DNA of 64,000 nucleotides from Cristatella mucedo (Eukaryota; Bryozoa; Phylactolaemata; Cristatellidae). Shown piece after piece: positions 55,246 to 64,000 of this stretch. How positions within the stretch are numbered: position 1 is the first letter of the stretch; every line of letters starts with the position of its first letter. Position numbers and translations under genes: made by a program. The DNA lies in NCBI GenBank assembly GCA_009760855.2, contig WPIO01000009.1, forward strand, positions 1,335,001 through 1,399,000, given 5' to 3'. The notes under the pieces were generated by a model, which was not told the origin of the DNA, made no database searches, and worked only from the letters and a program-made list of their open reading frames with translations.

Positions 55246-55905
55246 AAGGTCGTTGTATACCCTAAGCAATGCTGACTCTACACAATCAAAGAATGCTGAC
55301 GTCGACGATCAACCATCTCCTCAACCTCTCCCAGATTACCACCTTACCTGATGATCCCTGTGATGATCTAGCCGATCGCCTTTCGATTCTTTGAGCAGAA
55401 GATAGACAAGATCAGGGAGTCCATCCCTGCGATGACAACATTCCCACTAGAATGAAGTTCCACGATTACTGGCTGCACCTCAATATCTACATTTATGCAG
55501 GTCACTAGTGATCTAGTCCTGAAGTTCGTATCTCAATCAAAGAAGACAACAAGACCTCTGGACTCTATTCTCACCGAACTGGCTCTACGTTGGATTGATC
55601 TGCGGCTGCCATGCATAACTAACATCATTAATATGTCATAAGCCTCACGTCATGTCTCAGCACCTTTCAAACAAACTGTAATTAGGTTACTTCTAAAGAA
55701 AGCGACACTGGACCAAGAGAACTTGAGCGACAACCACCCAGTATCCCTTTCACCATTCCTATTAAAGACACTGGAATGGGTTGTGGTGGACCAGCTGAAC
55801 TCATATATCGAAACTTCAAACCTTGCTAGTAGGTTTCAGTCTGGCTTTAGAGCTAATCACTACACAGACTCAGCATTGCTTAGGGTATACAACGACCTAA
55901 ATTAG
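55246..55905 (+). pseudogene. LINE RT N-terminal part (inverted 5' segment)
   Basis: The plus strand carries the connector and RT fingers: APFKQTVIRLLLKKATLDQ, ENLSDNHPVSLSPFLLKTLE, WVVVDQLNSYIETSNLASRF and QSGFRANHYTDSALLRVYND. This is CR1/L2 RT motifs 0 to 2, ending just before motif A. The neighbouring minus-strand segment starts at motif A, so together they make one element with its 5' part inverted. A short (GTAA)n run precedes it at 55218-55245. Confidence 0.85.
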
Positions 55906-57262
55906 TTTGTAATGGCTGTTGGTGCTCTTCCCGATTCTTTAACTGAGATCAAGCTTGGGCTTAAGAAAAATTCGCTACTTTATTAAATTACTGGTTATTT
56001 ATATATTGCACATCGGTAATGTCCATTGATTTTCTTGCTCTATGTAAATAAATAGCATTGGCTAAATCTTTTTTAAATTTCAATTTGTTGTGGCACGCAC
56101 TGAAAACGTTGACCGAACGAAACTAGCCAGTTTTGGAGAGGTAAGTAGGTAACTATACGGCCGAAATGCTGCAGATATCTTGTTTTAACCACTTTATGCA
56201 ATGTGGGGCTTGAATCGCAATTTCAGATGAGCATAAGGTAGTTAAGCAGACCAGGCACTGGTTGGTAAGTTAACTTTGAGACGAGTACACAATCAGATAG
56301 TATGCTGCAGTTTAGACTTACAGCGAGATTCCGGCTGACGGAGGATAGGCAGCTCTGCAGCTAGCTCGGTCGAATTTTAGGCTGTAGCAATCACTGTTCA
56401 AACTGAAGTGCCAACAAATGCACGACTGCTAACCACAGAGGCTGCTTAGCGGCACTGAGTTCTAGGTAGAAGGAATCCGTAGCAATCAAGCCACAGTTAT
56501 ACTCAGTCTCGACTGCAGTAGCTGCATTAAGAACCGACGTGAAACTCTGGCCACCAATGAAATAGCGATTCGCCTGCCGGCGATGCTTAAACATCCGGTT
56601 TGCCTCCTACGATTGCCCGCATTAACGACCTATTGGATTGAGCCTCCGGAACCTAGCTCACAACTTCCTACTACCATGACCAGTTTTGAGACAAACGTCA
56701 TCAGTGCTCTCTTTAGCAGAAAGAATAGGGTTAGGCTTTTAACGACTATTAGTTTTAACCGTGGCTAAGTGCTGGCAATGAAACTAGTTGCCCTTATCAT
56801 AACCCTGAATTGAGTTCAGTCTATACTTCTGCACCCAATCAATTACTGAGCTCTGCCTCTCCTTGGGCTTTTGACTCGGAGGCTGTACGAAGGTACGAAT
56901 TACGTCCTTTGTAAAGTTAAGTGTTTGCACTGGGCTTTCTAAAAAGTCAAAGCAATTTCAATCACGTGAATTATCGGGCTCCGTTGATATGGATTCATCC
57001 AGTCAGAGTTGCCATTTGATTCATATAAAGATTACTGTTCGAACTTCGCTGTTTTTATAATATGATATTAATTACTACAGAAATACTTTAACCTGCAATC
57101 TCAGTAGGCATACACATTTTTCGCATGCCTGTTATCTATACTGGAAAACCAGGAACCGAAATTTCAACTACAACTGAATGAGAACCAGTTTTAATTAAAA
57201 TATAAATTAATTGGCCTTGAAAGGTCACTAGTCAAACCACTATAAGATACTCCTGAGTAGTA
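55906..57262. other. Unassigned AT-rich sequence
   Basis: No gene or shared repeat recognised in about 1.35 kb. Confidence 0.4.
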
Positions 57263-57650
57263 ATAATAACAAGATTAACAAAATACTTGATAAAGCACCC
57301 TCACAGAACTCAAACAATTTCCAGGTGCTTTACATTCGCTGCTAAGGTAAACGCGATTGAATGGTGAGTTGTATCATGTGTGGTAAACAACATGGATAAC
57401 ATGGTTAGGGGTGACATGCACAGGGTCAGCATGCGAGTGTGGTTAGTGGCAGCATGCACAGTGTCAGCACGCATAAGCACGTAAAGGATGACTCACAGGG
57501 ACCCACCAAATGCTGTCCTAAATAGGTGCACTTTGAGTTCATTTTTAAATCTGGTTAGCTCAGCGGATGTTGTGACGCAAGTCGGGAGTGAGCTCCAGGC
57601 TTTGGGAGCATACGAACTAAACGCATGGCCTCCAAAGTAATGCATTGATA
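57263..57650 (-). mobile_element. CR1/L2-like LINE, 3' segment of an inverted copy
   Basis: Tail, hairpin with AAAGCACC and GGTGCTTT arms (both changed relative to GCGCC/GGCGC, stem preserved), 3' UTR and the antisense of the last ORF2 codons, ending at TACGAACTAAACGCATGG. The adjacent plus-strand segment holds an upstream part of the same family. Confidence 0.85.
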
Positions 57651-57659
57651 TGATTTTTA

Positions 57660-58300
57660 AAAAGATTGTGTTAATAACAGCTGAGTTATGGAGTACCAGA
57701 GTGTTCTTTTTCTGGTCCGGTTCTGTACACTTTGTATACTCTCCCTCTTGTGGATGTGATTGTCCGATACAAATTGGGTTTTCGCTTCTATGCAGACGAC
57801 ACTCAGCTGTACCGTTGCTGTGATCCCTACCGGTCTGACCCTAGATAGATGACAGCAAGCTTTTCTAAATGGAACAATACTACAACCAAATGTTTCGTTA
57901 TCGGTAAACAATGTGAGATTCATAAATTGGAAAAATTTAAGTTCAAAATTGGCTTAGCGTATCTCCTATTGAATATGTACGAAATATGTGACCTCTTTCA
58001 AAAGCGGTCATTTGACGGCCACATCAGCTTCACATCCAAGTCTGCTACTTTCAGCTATATATCTCGGTAGAAATTCGACTTAGGCAGCTATTCTACATCT
58101 AAATTGGTCCATACATTTTTACCTTCTTGAGTACTGTAAGATATAGATTTTTTGTCTATCGGCTTATGCAATCTGGTGCTACAAGGTGGAGTAAATTTAT
58201 TCATACGGATTTACTAATCGTGAGCGTGTCGCAGCTGCAACATTATATCACTTCTCATCGACCTTCTGTGCCTCCCAGTCTAGCAGCACGTCGAATTCAG
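57660..58300 (+). pseudogene. LINE RT palm to C-terminal part (inverted 5' segment)
   Basis: The plus strand reads GVPECSFSGPVLYTLYTLPL (QGSVLGP region altered), GFRFYADDTQLYRCC (intact YADD catalytic box), then a deletion, LEKFKFKIGLAYLL, SFDGHISFTSKSATFSYI, and LQHYITSH near 58245. Several frameshifts. Ends near 58300. Confidence 0.82.
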
Positions 58301-59640
58301 ATGCATCAACCACGCTTTTCCAGATGCATCAACCGCGCTAAACGAAGGCGAATGCCATTTCCTCTGAATTTCGATGGTTTTCGTTAAGTAGAGTGCATGC
58401 AGCTGCTAGAAGTTGAAAATTCTAAGAACTCGCAAGAGTTAATTGCTATTAGAAGCTTTTGCTAGTAACAATAAGCAAAAATCCGTTAAATACCATGAAT
58501 TATTACTTCAGATTCTATGATAAGTGAAGCCCAAGCACTATGCAAGTGTGACAGATTTACAAAAGAACTACTAAATCTCCTAATTTTTAATATTGTGCTA
58601 GTGTTAATGCTATTATGTAATTTCAACGTTAAAAATAAAAAAATAGAATGGTGACGAACGAGGATTTAGCTGAATAAATTAATTTTAATTGAATGTAGCT
58701 ACAGATCAAGCCTTAAATCAACTTAATATTTTATATATCAACAGTGCTTGGCTCTGTCAGAGTACGTTCAACTATAGTGACACACAGCCTGAACCACTGA
58801 AATTGAGGTGGGCACTTCTCGGCTACAAACGAGACTGCAGTGCTCACTCATATTACTCATCAATAATATAACTTTCAACTTCCTTTGTTTGGTTCGGTAC
58901 AGAGGCTTGTAGGTGGTAGCACATTTTGAACTCCAGTTCGTTAATGGTTTCCAGGGAAGCCATGATTTCATTCGACTGAGATTGCATTGTATTAGAATTT
59001 CTAATAAACCGTAATTCAGACATTTCTGTTGAAGCTTACCCTTAAAAATACTTGAAGTGCACTGGCGCACGCTCGGTGAATATCTAAATATACTGCTGAG
59101 GATTTTTTCGATGCAACGGGAACATCTCTCACGACTACCGCAAGTATCTCTCTGCACATCTGTTCTTTTTAGTGTGATAGCAACCTCGCATGTGATTCAA
59201 TACTCAGCAGCTACGCTTGTCGTCTGTATGTATGTATCAGAATATTTAAACCCAATTATGGCTACCACCCTGTTACAGCCAGCCTTGTTCTTGGCTGAAA
59301 AGTCAAGATAGAACCTTTTGTGCAAATCCCTACTTTTTGATATTTCTCACGGCTAGTGGACGATCACTTCAAAACCAGGTTGCCACTCTGCTGTCCCGAT
59401 TCCATAAACTACATGATCTCTTACTAAGATGACACAATCATATGCTTGTGTTAGTATGGTATCCTAAGCTAGGCTGCTGGTTCCTTAACCTGTTCTGAGA
59501 ACTTTATATTGTGTGGGGGAATAGGCAAATCGATTACTGATCAGTAGAGAATTCACCTGACTCAAGCAGTGTATATATGAATTGCCTAAATTGGACTCAA
59601 GTTCATTTCTCCAAGCATACCACACAAAGTAGTGATAGCC
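58301..59640. other. Unassigned AT-rich sequence
   Basis: No gene or shared repeat recognised. The 129-codon minus frame 58768-59157 has no motif I can place. Confidence 0.4.
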
Positions 59641-60915
59641 CTATAATATAATAATAGTAATGATACACTTGATAAAGCGCCCTCAGAGAACTCAATCTCT
59701 TTCTAGGTGCTTTACATTTGCTGCAAAGGAAGCACAATCGAATAGTGAGTGGTATCATGATTGATAGTCAACAAGAATAACCTTGTAAGAGATTGCATGC
59801 ACAGGGCTGGCATGCAAGTGTGGTTAGTTACAGAATGCATAAGTATCAGCAGGTATAACCACATAAAGGATGAATCACAAGGACCCACTAAAGGCTGTCA
59901 TGAATACGTGCGTTTTGAATTTATTTTATTGTAGTCAAGTGAGAGGACGTCATGACGGAAGTCGGTAGTGAGTTCCTGGCTTTAGGAGTATGCGAAATTC
60001 ATGCACGCTCTCCTAAGGATTTGAGGTTTGTAAGAGGTACAGGTAAACAGTAAGATTCCAAATAGCCGGCGGCACGATACTTGGTGAGGTCGGGACAGAT
60101 CTGACAGGTAGTCTGCAGCCAAAGAGTGACGATAACTAAAAGTGAGCGACAAAACTTTGAAGTCGATTTTTGCTTGACTTGTAGCCAGTGCAGGTCGGCA
60201 AGAAGTGGTGTGATGTGGCAACATCGACGCTCACGACAGACAAGGTGCAGAGTTTTTCACCAGCTGTGAGAGCCTGATAGCACATGCCGGTAGGCCAGAA
60301 AGAAGTGAGTTACAGAAGTCAATATAGAATGTCCCAAATACAAGGGCGTAATTAGATATGGTATCCCTATCTAAACAAGCCAGAATTTTAGCAATTTTAT
60401 GTAGCTAAAAGAAGGCAGATTTGATCGTGGAGCTGATTTGGTCGTTTAAAAGAAGGTCGCTTTGACGCGTGACAGATATATTTCGTGCATATTCGACAGG
60501 AGATATGCTAGCAGAGCCCATTTTGAGCGCTAGCCTTTAAAGTTTCTGATTCCCTCTCGGTTTGCCCATAACTAGTAAGTTAGTTTCATTATGATTCAAT
60601 TGAATAAAGTTTGATGCCATCCATATGTAGATGTCATCATTACATGTCTGATAGTGAGTTGAGAGAATTCGACGTGCTCGAGGGCTGGGATAGATCAAAG
60701 CAAGGTACAACTGAGTGTCATCCACATATATTGACAGCCTTGATTGTGCTTCACGATCACATCGGCGAGAGGGAGAGTATAAACCATGAAAAGAACCCGA
60801 TCTACCACGGAGCCATGAGCTAGCCCGTATTTCAGAGGTACCTCGGATGATCTGTGTCCATTCCCATCAATGCTCCGGAGTCTACCTCTGAGAGGACCTG
60901 AGCCACATGCATGAC
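59641..60915 (-). mobile_element. CR1/L2-like LINE, long 5'-truncated copy
   Basis: Tail (ATAATAATAGTAATG), hairpin with one changed arm (GGTGCTTT against AAAGCGCC), 3' UTR and antisense ORF2. The best open piece is 60537-60725: MDDTQLYLALIYPS (YADD box as MDDT), TCNDDIYIWMASNFIQLNHN, ETNLLVMGKP. Above it the VPLK region reaches about 60840-60915. Frames are broken throughout. Confidence 0.83.
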
Positions 60916-61224
60916 TAACGGCGATGGGTCTGGTGCCTTGAGTAACCTAAGATGGCGTATGCATTTCAAACGGCGATGAATCTGGATGTATGACATGTAA
61001 AAAGTAGAAAATGCGGCCACGATATGCTAGCCATCTACTGCCAGATCATCACAGCAGTGAAGAGCATCCATAGCTTAGTACAACTAATCAGGGTCCGTAA
61101 TGCATACTTGTCTGTTCTAAAGCATCAACAAGGCACGTGTTTAAAGCAGTGGATGAGAGCTACAATTCACTTCTTTGCAAAGAGTAAAACAGAATAAATC
61201 CTACTTCTGGCATCTAGCTTAAAT
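60916..61224. other. Unassigned sequence
   Basis: About 300 bp with nothing recognised; the first part may be very old LINE sequence. Confidence 0.35.
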
Positions 61225-61330
61225 TTCTAAACTTGCGATCATGCTTCTTTTGCAGCAAGTTTAAAGCGTCTAGAAAGAGATTAGGTTCTCTGAGGGCTTT
61301 ATGAAAGATATATTACTTTTATTACTATCA
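61225..61330 (+). mobile_element. CR1/L2-like LINE, 3' terminal fragment
   Basis: GATCATGCTTCTTTTGCAGC, a worn hairpin (AAAGCGTC, AGAAAGAG / GTTCTCTGAG, GGGCTTT) and an ATTACTTTTATTAC tail. Confidence 0.75.
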
Positions 61331-61559
61331 AACTTGTTATGATGACACAGAAGCTCCAGGAATGTTTTAATTCCAAAAAGCTTCTCATAATCCTTAAGAC
61401 TGTTATATAAGGCTGATGTAGCTTGTCCGATGGTATTTGAAAAAGGACCGGGTAGACTGGAGTTGAGTCCAAGCTATTTGCAAAGCACTTTTAATTCTTG
61501 GAGAGTGAAAGTATTGGCAACATCCGTCAGATGTCACCGTTTAAATTGCCTGTTTGACA

Positions 61560-64000
61560 TCAACACATACATCCTCCTCCCGAGATCTGCTTGCCGTCAG
61601 AGCTTGCTTCAAGTGGTCCTGAGCGGTTCCCTGATCGAATGCCCACTGCTGATGTAAGCAGCAGACGTCATTCCGCCTGGCAAATGTCTTTACCAGTAGG
61701 CAAAGGGAGTTTTGTTTACGTAATTACTATGTACTTTTATCCTTACCACTGGGCCTCAGTGCAAGTGATTTTTGTTCCTGCCGGCCGACACTTTATTACA
61801 GCCAGCTTCGAGAGAATTTACTTGCTCCGGCTCAGCCAGAGAGTTTCGAGTGTAATTGCCCTAGTATTCAAGGAAGTGGCTGCTCAGCAGGAGTGTGCCT
61901 GATTGAAACGGCAGTCTGGTCTCGACTTCCTGATTTGACAGATTCGGTCGCCAGTAAACCCAGCGAATGAACAGAACTGACTGCTAGCTGAGCTGAGAAT
62001 TGCTGAGCATTTTATGTTTTTCTTCGCCACATCGGGCGAGGGGAGCATGCATATCGATTACCTTTGGTGTGCTGATAAAAGTGCAATTGTAAAAACGCAG
62101 AGTGATTTACTGCAGAACAGATAAGCTAGTTACCCTTCTTGGAGCGAGATACAGCAAGGCTAACCGTCTACCCGCCCTCTGGTCCCTAGTAGTAATAAGG
62201 ATGTGGGAGCAGTAAGGTATGCTGAATAAAGTACGACTGTCAAGGGCAGTAGCAATTCACTACTGGAGGACGTCCTGTGATCATCACATGGAATGCTCCG
62301 AATGCTAAATCCCAAGTGCTTGTGAATATGCAATGCACTAGATCCGTCAACTTGATAACCGTTGTCAGTCGTTCGACTAGGATATCGTGTTAACTCCCAA
62401 TATGGAAAGAAACTCCCTACTTAATGGTTTTTCTCATGGTGCCATCTAAAGATCTTGTTTAAATAGGAATTATATCAGCATCAGCTTTAAATTATTAGTT
62501 AAAAGGCTGACTAGAAGACCAGATAACTCATTTTCAGCCAATTAATTACGATGATAAAAGTCTGACACTCCATTACCCGACGAGCCTTAGCAGTTAGGAA
62601 TAGACACACGAACTAGGTATGTGATGCAATCGGTTCGTGAATAAGAGAGATTGAAACTGGGAACGAGGCATACAGATTTAGAGATAGAAACTCGGGGAAC
62701 GAAAACAATAGACAACTTTCGCGTAGCCTATTTTTAAGGTGCTCACCTTTAACTAACGAGACTTTGGGTTTGAGCACTGAGGTATATGTGCATTGCATGG
62801 ATGGAGAATGAGCACCCTAATGGCGTTATTAAAACGAATTATATTTTCTTAATAGATAAACTAATCGGGAAATTTTGACTATTAAGAAGCAGAAAATTGC
62901 CAATAGAAATCAATGACAATATGATTGAGACTTGGACAAAGAGAAACGAAGACAGCTAAGGTATGAATACGGGTCACAAAGGAAGATAGCAACTATTGAG
63001 CCCAAGTTATCACGTGGACGTGCAGCAACGATAATGATTACGGAAAGAGCAGGGCTCATAAACTTGCTTGTAAGTAAAGTTCCCGGCCAAGTCACGCCGA
63101 CTGAATGATAGTAATTGTTGTGCTTTAGTTGTTACTAAAACTCAGATTTGAACTTTAAAGCTGGCATTAAGAAACGTACAAGAACCAGTGAGGCTACTAA
63201 TTAGCATCATCACTCATATAATCTGTGACTTTTTACAGCAAACATGCTATCACCACCAATTGCTTTAATTAAATAGCGTTGATGCCACACCGTGGGTGCC
63301 TTTCAACAAGTTATTGACAGCAGATTCTATATTAAATACTGATGTGTATTGTGAGTTCTAAAACATCCATGACATATGTCACTGTTTTGGAATAAGTGGT
63401 TTACAGATAACCATAATAGCGGCTTGATAGCTGGCCAGAGTAGGGTCAATAGCATCCCTTAACTGTTGTCATCACACTGAAACTAACAAATTGCTGCAAG
63501 TCCCAATTCCGAAGATTCGGGCCCCAGAGCACCTGATGACCTCCGCTGCCTGCTGCACTCCATATAGAAATATCATTCAGCAGGCTTACCTCAGCAGAGC
63601 CAACAGAAGTAAGCTGGCTAAAAAAAGGGCAGTTTATGTCATCACAAGTGTCCCTATCTGGTTGGTAGCGATTGGATGTAAGCATAAAGTTTCTGTAGAA
63701 TATAATAGGTGCTAGCTATGCTTGGTGTGATTAAGTGCTTTCACTTGGTCTATTCTGCTTTTGGCCTCAAAGAAACAGTGAGTCAAACTGGATGATGCTG
63801 ACTCTCCTCGGGAGATATCACTGACTGGCATTAGATCAGTTTCATCAAAACAGATTGACAATATTTGCTAGAATTTTTAAGTGGATGCAAACGGTAAGCT
63901 TTATATTTGTATGTTTACAGGCCTAAACGTGAATATAAAGCTATGCGGAAATCTTTCATGAACAAGCAGGAGCTTTACTTGGATTGCTGGTATAGAACAC
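61560..64000. repeat. Long repeat C, copy 2 (runs off the window)
   Basis: Collinear with blocks at 24755-25160, 26426-26720, 28255-28400 and 29150-29760, in the same order and orientation. It lacks the 25161-26425 segment, much of 26800-28200 and the SINE-like unit at 28640-29035. Several stops fall in every frame. The element type is unknown; it could be a segmental duplication or a long non-coding transposon. Confidence 0.72.

Noticed and set aside
58768-59157. 129-codon minus-strand frame
   Set aside because: No motif or repeat relation; probably chance.

Overview
This window reads as gene-poor, repeat-dominated nuclear DNA from a eukaryote. It is AT-rich, has no bacterial-style operons, no open reading frame of convincing length outside mobile elements and low-complexity tracts, and no rRNA or clear host gene. 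Almost everything recognisable is a transposon remnant. The dominant family is a non-LTR retrotransposon of the CR1/L2 type: about 25 pieces on both strands, all 5'-truncated or internally broken, ending in a conserved hairpin and an (ATT)n tail. CR1/L2 elements of this kind are typical of animals. The window also holds about 880 bp of CCCTAAA (TTTAGGG-type) repeats, which is the telomere unit of plants and several protist lineages including dinoflagellates, not the usual animal TTAGGG. I therefore leave the host lineage open.

Layout. 1-4.6 kb: LINE pieces nested in an older LINE reverse transcriptase (RT), a long (TA)n tract, and dispersed repeat A. 4.6-8.2 kb: nothing recognisable. 8.2-18.5 kb: dense LINE remnants, including an antiparallel LINE-in-LINE nest (9.1-10.9 kb), a (TA)-rich block, a 204-bp repeat and a second repeat-A copy split by a LINE. 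18.5-24.4 kb: mostly unassigned, with repeat D, a (CA)n tract, a tandem duplication and two LINE pieces. 24.7-29.8 kb: long repeat C, carrying a tRNA-derived SINE-like unit. 30-32.6 kb: a second LINE type with an (ATTAC)n tail, a hAT transposase C-terminus, and an LTR split by a LINE. 33.6-36.1 kb: a LINE on the minus strand with endonuclease and RT domains. 37.8-39.6 kb and 40.9-41.7 kb: LINE pieces. 41.9-43.1 kb: the 204-bp repeat, the CCCTAAA array and a 14-bp minisatellite. 43.1-50 kb: mostly unassigned apart from an AT microsatellite. 50-52.1 kb: a small LTR retrotransposon with a decayed gag-like region and no pol. 52.4-61.3 kb: repeat D and more LINEs, two of them in the inverted arrangement left by twin priming. 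61.6-64 kb: the second copy of repeat C, running off the window.

No gene here looks functional as a host gene. The sequence mainly records retrotransposition: nested insertions whose empty target sites can be read from other copies in the window, 5' inversions, and a 3' RNA hairpin with paired substitutions. Identities are by-eye alignments, not computed, and LINE boundaries are generally good to about 10-20 bp. I found no convincing new multi-gene system.
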